From: Patagioenas fasciata
Taxonomy: Eukaryota; Chordata; Aves; Columbiformes; Columbidae
Reading direction: 5' to 3'
DNA: 64,000 nt
Assembly: GCF_037038585.1 (NCBI RefSeq)
Contig: NC_092521.1
Coordinates: 110,386,605 to 110,450,604, forward strand
In this document: positions 25,001 to 34,683 of the stretch, piece after piece
Layout: every line of letters starts with the position of its first letter
Position numbering within the stretch: the stretch's first letter is position 1
Made by a program: the position numbers and the translations under genes
Notes under the pieces: generated by a model
What the model saw: only the letters and a program-made list of their open reading frames with translations
Database searches by the model: none
What the model was told of the DNA's origin: nothing

Positions 25001-28000
25001 TCCCTGCACATTATGCTAGATCATCTGTGCTATTCATTTGTACTAACAGTCCCAGGCTAGGATGTGAGTGTTCTCGCAAACACGGTTTGAGAGGTCAAGG
25101 ATTGCTCCTGGTAGGTAGTTTGGATGCAACCACACCAGTCTGGAGATGGAGTTTAACATTTTGGTGGACTCAGGCTTCTCTGTGGGAATCCATTTACATG
25201 CTGGAGAATGACCCTGAAAATGTTGAATAACTAGTATAGTCAACCTCTGCATGTAGTTGTTTTAATTTGAGTAACATTTAGGAGTTGATGTAAAAAAGTG
25301 AGTTAAGACAGAGATACCTCCATAATGCAAAATAAAGAGTGTATATAAGGGAAGGCTGACTTCTTTTATATTCACTAGCCCAAATAAGGACTGGTAGCTG
25401 CAGTTGTTTAGGAGAATCAGGGTGTTGTAATCTCTTATCATTCCTATCTGTGTCCGCTTTGGATGCAAACAGCAGGAGATGGCTGAAACCCCCTTAGCCG
25501 CACCCTTGATGCAACTCACATTCTTTGTGCGTTGACTCAGGGCTATCAGCTTTCCTCACTCTCTCTTTGCCCATAGATTTCGCAGCACTACAAACACCTG
25601 AGGAGACAGTATTTTGAGCAGCCTCTTGCTATATTTGCACATGGTATTGAACTTTGGGTGGGAGCTGGGCTGAGATAGATCAAAGGAAGGGAAGGGTCAG
25701 GATAAGCACAACCAGTCCCAGCCGACCACCACACCCAAGCTCATCTTTATGGCATTTTTCCTAAGGTGAAGTTTGGGGCATGTGCTCGTGGCTGAGTGTC
25801 CCTTTCTCTTTGTCACTGTGGACATACGTGGGCTATGACAGCCTATTCAGCAGGTCAGGAATTAGGTGAGCAAAGGTATAAAGCTCCTTCTTTCATTGTA
25901 CAGAACAGACAGCGAGAGTAATGTAATTTGAAATATTAGTGTTTATAATAATCAGAGACATAGCATTACTAGTAACCTATCTTGAAAAACTATGCGGTGT
26001 GATCTGGTGACGTTAGGTCTGCTTCTACTGACATCTGATTTATTGACAGCATGTTCAAACTGTATTAGTTGCAATTATGTAGAGATGTATGATTTCTGAT
26101 TGAGCAAATGAGCATGTGTAAATTCAGCATAAGTCACCCTAACAAATTACAGAAATCAGGCAGAAGCTTCTCTCTATGTAGGAATCTACTGGACTGTTTA
26201 GTAACATAGATTTTGTATATAACATACCTCATTCCATCACATTATCAGTCTTTATATCCTTACCCATACAAACTGTAAAACTTAGGTAAGAACACAGTAA
26301 GAAATGCCTAGCTTCAGGATTCCTTGTGAAAATATGTGAAAAACCACCAAAGCCCCTACAGGATGTTACAAACACCAACGGGATGGATGCTGTTGAGCAG
26401 GAAATGTATTCTACTCTGGAAATGGTCTATTAGATGGCAATGTAAATGCCATATTCCCCAACAGTTCAGCAGAGATTTTGCAAGAGGGAAAATAATAACT
26501 ATATGGGAATTAAAACTACATACTTTTCTCAATATGGTACAGTCATTCCCATGATATCCTGATAACATCGTTCAGTTTATGTTATGAGTTGTAGTGTTTC
26601 TCTTCAATATTGAAATAATTTGCTATACCCTTTTTTGTTTCTTGTAATTATGTTAGATGTTAATCAAAACAAACAAAATTATTATTTTTTTTTTTAATTT
26701 TCTGCTTTATACTGAACAAAAATTGGAGGTCTTTTCAAAGAGAAGCCATAGTTCAGAGAATAAATAGCTAGCACTTTCTCATGTGCAATGACTGGCAATA
26801 AGATCTTTGGGCACTAAAACCCAGTACAGCCACACAGGTTTTATTTTTATATTTATTTTCTTGCTGCCTACTTTCTTTAGTGAATAAGCTGATGCTGCAA
26901 ATCCCTATCAGAGTCTAAAACATTTTAGAAGTCTGTTTCTGAGTTAAGTGAAGCTTCCCTGAAAAATGCAGCACTGAACTTTGTGACTGAGATGACAGAC
27001 GAAACCTGGACATAAAAAGAACTCCTAAGATAAAACCATGGTCACATGTTGAAATACTGACTGTGCAATTTAGTATAATTAAGCTTTAATTCCAGCACCC
27101 ATGCATGTGTTGGTCTTGTTCTGTCTAAGTGCTGTTATACAAACAGTGTTAAGAGGAGAGAGAAAATCTAGTGTGTAAAAATACGTACATTTTCATAAGG
27201 GACACTCTGTAGAAGCGGCATGATCCGAGGAGGTTTAAATACAATGTTTAGAACAAATAGCTCTTGAGTGATAACGCTAGCTCTGCCACTACATTCTACA
27301 TCTATAAAACAGAAATAATGGCTACTAACCTGCTTTACAGAAGATTTGTGAAGATAAATTAGTTAATGTTTGTGCAATGTTTTCAACATGCGAAGTGTCA
27401 TAAAGCTCCGTGAATTATTACCTCAGTCTCTGCTTTAAAACAGCAGCGAGGAGTCATACAATACAAACTATAATGCAAACTGCAATGTCCATAATCTCAA
27501 ACACCATGCAAATGAAATCTGAGAAAGCTAGATTGTAAAACCATGCTAATTCAGCTCTACATCATTTCTTCTCTTCCAGTAAAAAGCCTGCCCTTTTGAA
27601 ATCCCTTTTGCAACATACAGAGAAGAGCTGTGCTGCCATCAAGTAATAGTTGCTGGTTAATTTTTTGGAGGTGCAAACTTTTTTTTTTCCTGCTTTTTCA
27701 AGGAAAGGACCCAGCAGCAGGGATTTCTTTACTCTTGAAAAGATTTTGAGACTCTATTCTGTTTTGAGGGTATGTGGAAGAGATAGGAGAATTACTCCTG
27801 CTTTTTCCACTGATAGGGCAGTAATTTATTCATCCTTCTCTCTATGTGGGGCAAAGTAACAAGTTCAGCAGTGCAGGCAAGCGGTGGTGAGCAATTGCAG
27901 TTCAGTTCTGCAATCCAGTAGAATCTTCATATGAGGGAGCTACCAACTTACATGGACTTTACTTCATAGGTCAACATGTTTATGCTTAATATATGGAAGA

Positions 28001-28803
28001 CGAGAGATGCATACATACTGTAAAGCAAGTCAAAAGAAAGCTGAAGCAAGATGTTGCATTTAGTGTGATATTCTTACTATGAACCATCAATTTAAAAATT
28101 GGTGGTCAAAAGGTTGGCCTTTGTCCTGAACCTTTGATCCGTGCACACATGCAGCTGGTAATAAAAGTTTTGCAATATAAATATTGCGTGCCCTTGGCAA
28201 AATTGAACTCAAAGGAGTGATACCAAAGACAGTCACTGCGTATGTGACCAGCTGCTTAAGGAAAATGTCACTTTTGAACCGAAACTGCTTCAGAAATTTT
28301 TCAGTTGTGTAAAAAGGCCTGAAAGCTCTGCCTGTGATCATAAGCATCTCAAACCTCAGTCTTAGAGTCTCTTTATGTATCTCATGACCTTGGCAAGTAG
28401 ATCACAGATGCCATGAAAGTAACACATTTGTGCTCAAAAAGGTGGGAGGATGGAATTCATGGCAGCTTGCTGCGCAGCCCCTTCAGCGGTACTGCACTGC
28501 CAGCAGCAGATCAGAGTCTCCTGTAGTGCATATCTGCAGCATGGGAAAGCAAATTTAAACGGGAATTTGCCTAGTCTTCCGTTGCCCATCACATCAGGAA
28601 TGAAGGGTTTAGTTACGATTTAATACTTGGTTTTATGTGCATTTATGTAAGGACAGTACATGATGGGAGGTGAAGCAAGTCTGATGTTCCTTCTCAGTAT
28701 AGCAGGTAGAATCACATGTGCATGAAAAATTCTGCAAAGCGAGTATTTGTTCTTTAGTGTGTTAGGACAGGTCTTGGACAAGTTTGTCCAACAAGTTCAT
28801 TTG

Positions 28804-28925
28804 CCAAAGATGTGGTGGTTTGTTTGGGGGATTTTTGGTGGTGTTTTTTTTTTTTTTTTGATTGTGGTTTTTTAGTTGTGTTTTGTTTGGTTGGTTTGTT
28901 TTGTATTGTTTTTTCCAATGTTTAT
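28804..28925. repeat. T/G-rich low-complexity tract
   Basis: About 120 bases are dominated by T and G, including an interrupted T16 run and GTTTTG/GGTTG units. The composition is strongly strand-asymmetric. Confidence 0.85.
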
Positions 28926-30833
28926 TTTGTTTTGCAGTTGTGACCTTGAATCCTTTCTTTTTCTAGATTTTAAAAACTCCATTGCCTTCCACAGTGGTAG
29001 CTTGATGCTCAACATGCCTGTCTAGGGGCACATGGTTTTATTTAGTATTTATTTACAGAACTGATTTAAGGTTAATTTCTTGGTTGTCTTAATTGTACTT
29101 CCTGTCTCATAATGCAAGATGCCATCATCAGTGTGGGGTGAGGATGCCTTGAAAATCTTCCCTCCCTATAAGCTGATTTTTTTTTTCTGGTTCTCTCATT
29201 TTTAAAGATCCTCCTATTTGTCTAAATAAATTAAAATTAATCATATACAGATAATAGTTATGAAGTTGCATTGTATGAGCATCTTTGAAGCAAATTGCAT
29301 TAATATTGTATTGTAAACTCAGATTCTACCCTCAGATACAACCACGGATGTTAGTAATGTCTGAGTTTGGTTCAAAGTACATCTTTCACATTATTTAAAA
29401 AATATAACCAAACCAGAATGTCGGCTGTAGCATACAAAAGCTGACTTGTGACCCAATTAATGATTACAGGCATGGCGGGATGATACATGGCTAAAGGCAT
29501 GTGGTCAGGCATAGGGATTTGTGCTAGGATAAGTAAATGGGATGGTGGTTTTCTCTGCTAGTTAGGACAGTAACTAGTTAAACCATCAGAAAAAGATTGT
29601 ACAGAGGAAGTTGACTGGTAGAAGAAAAGTAATGCATCTCTCAGAGGACATGCATCACAGAGGAAAGTCAAGATACACTCAGTGGCTATTTTGCAATCCA
29701 TTGTGTTCCAGCACTCTGTGATAGACACTAGCATTTAGCACGTAATCTCCCAAACCTCATGGCATTACAGACATTACATTCAGTTTTGGAGTTCCCAATT
29801 AATCGTAACAGTTCTAAGGCTTCTTTGACTGCATGACCCAAGTCTTCGCAAGAGTTTTATGAAGAAATTACCACCAGCGTTTAACAAGTCTGAGTGTTGA
29901 ATCATGATTTACTCGGTGAGATTCCAACCCAGACAACTGACACTTCTATGTCCTATTTACATGCCTGGGTGACAAGACAGTGCTTCCTCCCACTTTCCAG
30001 AGGAGCAGCCTGTTAAAAACAGTGATTGTGACCATATTTTACTGCATACTGAATAGCTTGGGTTTGCCTCTTGGGGGCAAAGGTGTTGCAGGGGGAAGGA
30101 GCACCATGCTCGTATTTTTTTGCTTAGTGTCTGTGGATGTCCTCGGACATCCTCAGAACATCCTCAAGAACACTTGTGTGTTTATTAAAGTAACTTGTTA
30201 CATGGAGGAAGGAGCACTTTCTCACTGCTGGTGCAGGGGACTAGCAACTGTATGTACAGATACGCACCCTGTTACCCTTGTGCTAAAATATGCATAGAAA
30301 CAGTGCAGTTTTATTTCACACGCACACCTGGTCTTGCAAGCATCGGCGGTAAAATGACCAGAAGGAGAGCAGGACTGTTCACAGAGAAACCAGCTGGGCT
30401 TCGCAGCTTTCAGGGCAGCAGAAACGAGGGCCAGAGACCCGGAGATGCGCCCCTGGAGAGCAAATTTAACCTCCGGAGCCGCCTCGCTGCTGATACTTCC
30501 AGAGAAAACGCTTCTATCCTTCGTTGCCTGTTCTCCCCTCCCTGGGGGCTTCAGGGACCCTGGGAAACGGGACGTGACAGAGTTTCTGCTGCAAAACACC
30601 CCGGGGCACCCGCGCTCCCGCACAGCCTCTGCCCCCTCTCGGGGGCAGGGCCTTCCCCCGGGAGGGGACACGGGGCGGTGGGGGGAGTGGCGGAGGCAGT
30701 GCCAGGGCCACGCCGCTTTTTTGCGAGCAGCAGAGCAAATACATGTTCATGCTTTCAGCAGCTGCCGGGCAGAAGCCGCCGGGAAGCGAAGCATCACGCC
30801 CCCTCCCTCCCGAGCAAGGAGGGGTACCTAAAC

Positions 30834-30973
30834 TATCCTCTCCCCACTCACTCCTCCTCTCACCCTCTATCCCGGGACAGGTGGCAGGTCCTCCCCTTCC
30901 CTACCTGGGCGGGGAAGGCGCCGCCGGTTTCTCCTCCTCTCTCCTCCTTGCTTCCCGCCCCATCCTCCTCCTC
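30834..30973 (+). promoter_or_regulatory. EGFR: TCC/CT-rich promoter tracts
   Basis: Clusters of TCC and CT units occur at about 30834-30874, 30930-30950 and 30962-30973 on the plus strand. The human EGFR promoter contains TCC repeats reported to be S1-nuclease sensitive and to matter for activity; the placement here is analogous. Equivalence is inferred from composition, not alignment. Confidence 0.5.
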
Positions 30974-31146
30974 GGCGTCCCCAGAGGGAGCCCCTGCGCT
31001 CCGCGGTCGGGCCGAGAGCGCAGCCGGGCGCGCCCCGTCCCGCAGCCGGCTCCAGCAGCTCCGCAAGCCCCTGCGCACCCGCCGCCGCCTGTAGCAGGAG
31101 GAGCAGAGGGAGGAGGAGGAAGGCAGCCCGCCCGCAGCGGGGTACG

Positions 31147-31152
31147 CACGTG
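31147..31152. promoter_or_regulatory. E-box CACGTG in EGFR leader/promoter
   Basis: An exact CACGTG, in the context GCACGTGTGCG, lies 209 bp before the EGFR start codon. bHLH factors (USF, MYC/MAX) and, via the ACGTG core, HIF can bind such sites. Use in this gene is not shown by the sequence. Confidence 0.4.
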
Positions 31153-31183
31153 TGCGCGCAGCCCTCGACGGCCGCCCTCCAGC

Positions 31184-31228
31184 ATGCTGCGCGGAGCCGC
31201 GCAGGGCAGAGCAGCGGAGAGGAGCTGA
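31184..31228 (+). CDS. Candidate upstream ORF in EGFR 5' leader (14 codons)
   Basis: An ATG at 31184 with A at -3 opens a 14-codon frame (MLRGAAQGRAAERS) ended by TGA at 31226-31228. It is in the same frame as the EGFR start, 132 nt before it. If transcription starts upstream of 31184, scanning ribosomes would meet this ATG first, which could lower EGFR translation. It is only real if the transcript includes it. Confidence 0.25.
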   Translation: MLRGAAQGRAAERS

Positions 31229-31240
31229 TCGCGGCCGCGG

Positions 31241-31289
31241 GAGAAGAGAAGAGCAGAGCACAGCAAAGCAGAGGAGAGGAGAGGAGAGG
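31241..31289 (+). repeat. Purine-rich GAGGA repeats in EGFR 5' leader
   Basis: Nearly all-purine units occur at 31241-31260 and the regular GAGGA series at 31271-31289, broken by CAGCAAAGCA. Similar purine tracts lie at 31095-31122. They are probably part of the leader just before the EGFR start and could bind GAGA-type or G/A-rich factors, or form triplex DNA. Confidence 0.6.
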
Positions 31290-31360
31290 CTCCGCGGAAA
31301 TCTCTGTGCGTCTACCCCGTCTGACCCTGTCACCCCTCCGAGGGAGCGGTGTCCCGCAGC

Positions 31361-31463
31361 ATGGGCAGCCGCAGCCCCCTCGCCGCCGGGCCCCGCGGGG
31401 TCGCTGTCCTGGTGCTGCTTCTGGGGCGCGTCGCCTTCTGCTCCGTCGTGGAGGAAAAGAAAG
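31361..31463 (+). CDS. EGFR: EGFR exon 1, coding part (signal peptide and mature N-terminus)
   Basis: This is the first coding exon of epidermal growth factor receptor, a plasma-membrane receptor tyrosine kinase for EGF-family ligands (the cellular homologue of v-erbB). It encodes 34 residues plus the first base of codon 35. The n-region is MGSRSPLAAGPRG with two arginines; the hydrophobic core is VAVLVLLLGRVAFC; then come S, V, V and EEKK, the start of the mature receptor. In the family the next codon is a valine split between exons, and the last base here is G, as required. The ATG has a strong context (GCAGCATGG), and an in-frame TGA at 31322-31324 shows no longer N-terminus is possible. 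An arginine at residue 23 inside the core and valine before VEEKK are unusual for signal cleavage. The remaining exons lie beyond the window. Confidence 0.93.
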
Positions 31464-31469
31464 GTAGGG
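31464..31469 (+). other. EGFR: EGFR exon 1 splice donor
   Basis: The exon ends AAAAGAAAG and the intron begins GTAGGG, close to the AG|GTRAGT consensus. The intron interrupts codon 35 after its first base (phase 1), the same position and phase as in mammalian EGFR exon 1. Confidence 0.93.
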
Positions 31470-31799
31470 GCGCCGTGGGGGTCCCGCCGCCGCTTTGCTG
31501 GCTGAGCCCCGTGGGACCGTGGGAGCCGGGACGCGGGCGCCGACGCGCCGCGGCCTCCCGCGGGGAGCGGCGGAGGGCAAGTCCCAACTACTTATTTCCT
31601 TGAAAAAAAGAAAAAAATAAAAGGAGAAAGGGAAAAAACCTAAACCTATAGCAGCGCTCACGCAGCTCTGACTTCCTGATTCTAGGTTTATTTTCTTTTG
31701 TGGGGGTGGAGGAAATAAAGGGAATAAGCCTTGGCACATCTCATCGGTTGTGCCTCTTTCATGCCTTTTTCTTCATCCTTTCCTCCCGGTCTCGCCTTG

Positions 31800-31935
31800 T
31801 CCTGTCTCTCGCCGCGGCTCTTTCCCCGGCCGGGCGGGGACGGCGCGAAGACCGGCGGCGAAAAGCCGCGCAGCCCCCGAGTAAGTGCCGCTCCGGTAAG
31901 TGCCGCTCCGGTAACCCCCGCCTGGCGCTCTGAGC
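31800..31935 (+). promoter_or_regulatory. Second GC-rich patch in intron 1 with GC box and donor-like repeats
   Basis: After about 200 bp of AT-rich DNA, CpG density rises again. The patch has a GC box GGGCGGGG at 31832-31839 and a 15-bp unit (GTAAGTGCCGCTCCG) repeated at 31881-31895 and 31896-31910, with GTAA starting a third copy. Each copy begins with a consensus donor hexamer GTAAGT. The patch could be a shore of the main CpG island or an alternative first exon with tandem donors. A smaller GC-rich patch follows at about 32090-32200. Confidence 0.4.
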
Positions 31936-31970
31936 GGGACACCTCCGCTCGTGCTGTTAAAATAAAAAAC

Positions 31971-31996
31971 GTGTATACATATATATATGTATACAC
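31971..31996. repeat. Perfect 26-bp AT-rich palindrome
   Basis: The sequence reads identically on both strands; each half is GTGTATACATATA. It lies about 0.5 kb into intron 1, near where human EGFR carries a polymorphic CA repeat that affects expression. Shared function is speculation. Confidence 0.95.
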
Positions 31997-32222
31997 CTGG
32001 GAAGGGGAATGCGTGTAAAGAGGGGAAACTTCATGTGGGTTCTGGTTCCCCTGTTATTAAAAACAGGAGCGATTTATCCCTGTCTGACCCAGCGTGAAGA
32101 AGCCGCCGTCCCGACTCTGCCGGCGCTGTCACCCAGCGCAGTGACCGCCCAGTACGGCGGTGCGTGGGAACGGCGCGGAGCGGGCGTCTGCGACCCCGGT
32201 CGTCTGATAGGGCTGGTGATTT

Positions 32223-32323
32223 GGGGTGGTTGTGTGTGGTTTTTTTTGTTTGGTTGGTTTTTTGTTAGTTTGGTTTTTGTGTTTGTTTTTATTTTATTTT
32301 TTGTTTTGTTTTGTTTTGTTTTC
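32223..32323. repeat. T/G-rich low-complexity tract with (TTTTG)n
   Basis: About 100 bases of mostly T and G end in four to five TTTTG units (about 32302-32322). The tract lies about 0.8 kb inside intron 1. Confidence 0.85.
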
Positions 32324-33394
32324 CCGAGAAACTGGTTTAGAGGGTGAGAAAACGTTTCTGGCTGGTCAGATCTGTCGCTTTTTCTCTGTGTGTGGTGTTC
32401 TCTTTTGTGAATTTGGAGAGCAGGCCCCGGCTGCTGTTCCAGGCAGAGTGCAGTCCTCTTTATCTTGGAAATCTGCCAGCCGGGAAAAAATGCAGATTTG
32501 AGTGGTGTTTTTTTTTTTTTTTACTTTCATTCTTTCTTTTTAAAGAAAGAGCGGGAGACGAGAATTTTTAGAAGGACCGATGCACGGCTTAAAGCAACTG
32601 AGTGAAGTCTTTCATGACTGTGGACAGTAAAACCGTCCTGAAAAGGAGAAACACCCCATCCAAGAGAACTAGTTGCACAACCTTCAAAGAGTGGAGAGAT
32701 TCTCTTGTTCCAGAAATCAAGTTCATACCTGTTGTTGATGTAACATGGGCAGTTTTTCTTTCCTGCTTTTCTTTTTTTTCTCCCCCCGCTCTCCCTTTGA
32801 AAATGATGAGAAGCAAGGTGACAGTATCTGCTGTGGTGTGTTTAAAGTCTTTTGAGATGCAGTCTCAAGTGCACATGCCTTGTAACATACATAAAGTGTG
32901 AGGAGAAATACTTGTTTATAATGTTTAATTCTGTGTCTGATAAACTTAGGAGGGTGCCAGTTATTTCAGGATTACTAAATAACAGCTGAGTGATAAACAC
33001 AATAGAGATTATTCTCAGTATGTTCTGTTAGCAAGTAACTGTTCCTCTGAGGAGAGCTGGAGGCTCAGTGGCAAAGAGGAAGGCGGAAGAATTTCTTCAG
33101 GAAGCATGAATCAATAGATTGGTCTTTATTAGTTTCTCCCCACACTTGAGCATAAACAAGAAAACAAGTCAGAGGTACAAAATGAAACGGCATTTGAGAA
33201 TTGTGAGATACTGATTTGAAGCGACAGGTCCAACAGGTAACAGAGCATCAGTGTATGTGGAGGACGTGCCTCTTCAGTTAAGTGATGGAAACCAGCATTA
33301 AAATTCAGAGTAATTCTGGAAGTAAATGTGCCGTAATAAATATATGCAACATGCTTGAGTATTAAGACCAAATTCTGTGGACTTTGGAAGTTCA

Positions 33395-33410
33395 AATTGC
33401 ATATGCAATT
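33395..33410. promoter_or_regulatory. 16-bp palindrome with POU-dimer (MORE-like) core
   Basis: AATTGCATATGCAATT is a perfect palindrome. Its centre TGCATATGCA matches the core of the MORE element (ATGCATATGCAT), bound by POU/Oct factor dimers. Occupancy is not shown by the sequence. Confidence 0.4.
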
Positions 33411-34666
33411 ACAGTTTTAAAATTTCGCATTTCAAATTCCAAATTTCTCCAAAAGGTGGAGATGTCTCAAAAAAAAAAAAAAAAACAACCCCGGCTTATG
33501 TTGGTTTTGTTAGAAGAATGTCAGAATGAACCTATAAAATCTGATCAACATAATGTTTGAACGGAAATTTAAATACAATTGTGTCTTTTGCCAAAACTTT
33601 ACAATGAGTTCTTTGAATATAGATGAGAGAAAACTGGTTTGGTTATAACACTGTAGTCATTAAGATACAAAAAAAGCCCTAATTGCGCATATTCCAGAAC
33701 CAAATGGCATTGCTGGAAACTGAAGTACATTCACTGGGATCGGTACCTGACTCTATCTACCTGCTCTGATGTTGACCCAGATTAACCGCAGTGGAACTAA
33801 TCCGGATTTCCATTAATGGCCTGCTCGGTGGTACCTGAGATAAATACCTGTGACAACCAGAGTGCCACTTAGACAGGATGCATTTGACCCACATCCAGTT
33901 TTGTGTCTCAGTGCTTGGTGACAACACTACAGTTAAGCGAACTGCCTTTTGTTGCTATATATTGGTTTTGTATCTCTAGTTTTGATCTGTAGCTGCAGCC
34001 ATTGTGGGATAGTGGCACGCTGCTCTGTGTTGGGAGCGTGTATGCAAGCATGCTGGGCAGCTCGGTAGCTGCAGAAGTTGGATGCAGCGGCCTTGAATAT
34101 CTGATAGCTTACCTGGCATTCTGAAAAACAAAGGAAAACTAAGTTCCTTAAGGATGTTGAAGTATTCATTTTCTCATGAAATGAAAAAGCTCCATCTAAT
34201 ATCCTGCGCAGTGTTTACATGTGGACTATGTGTGTACTGCTATTGTGCATTGCTGCCCTTTACATTTTTTGTAGGTTCTGCACTGTATGTTATTCCATAC
34301 TTACTAGTGATAGACATGCACAAGTAGACTGGTCTTTGTGGACTCTGTAGGGCTTGATCTGGTTATGTGCAGGCATCCAGTGTGTTTTCAGGTGCTCTCC
34401 GATGTAACCTGGCCGCTGCTCTGTGGGACCACAGACCTGGCACAAGATCCCTGTGAAATTTGCCCACTGGTGGGAGTGAGCACGGGGGCGTCTGCAGCTT
34501 GGTGGAGGAGTTGGCAGTGTCCTCAGCCTGCCTGGTGCCAGTCACCAGGTCACAGCCAAAGGAGTTCTCTTACAGTACCTGTGTTGCTGCTACGCTGTTT
34601 TGTCATGCCTGTGTTTGCATTATCACTGATGCAAGTGGAGTTTTCTGTGTGGGGACAGAGCAAATA

Positions 34667-34683
34667 TGTGTGTGTGTGTGTGT
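34667..34683. repeat. (TG)8 microsatellite
   Basis: A short perfect TG dinucleotide run in intron 1; it is possibly length-polymorphic. Confidence 0.85.

Larger units (their letters stand above)
20097..30419. other. Intergenic 5' flank of EGFR, no gene seen
   Basis: About 10 kb without a recognisable exon, RNA gene or transposon. It contains homopolymer runs (T15 at 20263-20277, T20 at 22018-22037) and a G/T-rich tract at 28804-28925. An 8-bp-arm inverted repeat sits at 30135-30152. Open frames in this stretch remain under about 120 codons. Confidence 0.55.
30420..31600 (+). promoter_or_regulatory. EGFR: EGFR CpG island promoter
   Basis: The sequence changes sharply from AT-rich flank to GC-rich DNA with abundant CpG, densest from about 30.6 to 31.56 kb, and spans EGFR exon 1. 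GC boxes of the Sp1 type are visible at 30672-30685 (GGGGCGGTGGGGG), 30907-30914 (GGGCGGGG), 30954-30961 (CCCGCCCC) and 31127-31134. No TATA box stands at a suitable place. Mammalian EGFR promoters are likewise TATA-less, GC-rich and Sp1-driven with several start sites. The transcription start cannot be set from sequence; it probably lies within the few hundred bases before 31361. Confidence 0.85.

Noticed and set aside
30195..31094. 299-codon plus-strand open frame running into the CpG island
   Set aside because: It is proline-, serine- and arginine-rich, typical of GC-rich non-coding sequence, has no domain, and overlaps the expected promoter of EGFR.
30867..31739. 290-codon minus-strand open frame across EGFR exon 1
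   Set aside because: It lies antisense to a real exon, is rich in arginine, alanine and proline as expected from CpG-rich DNA, and matches no family.
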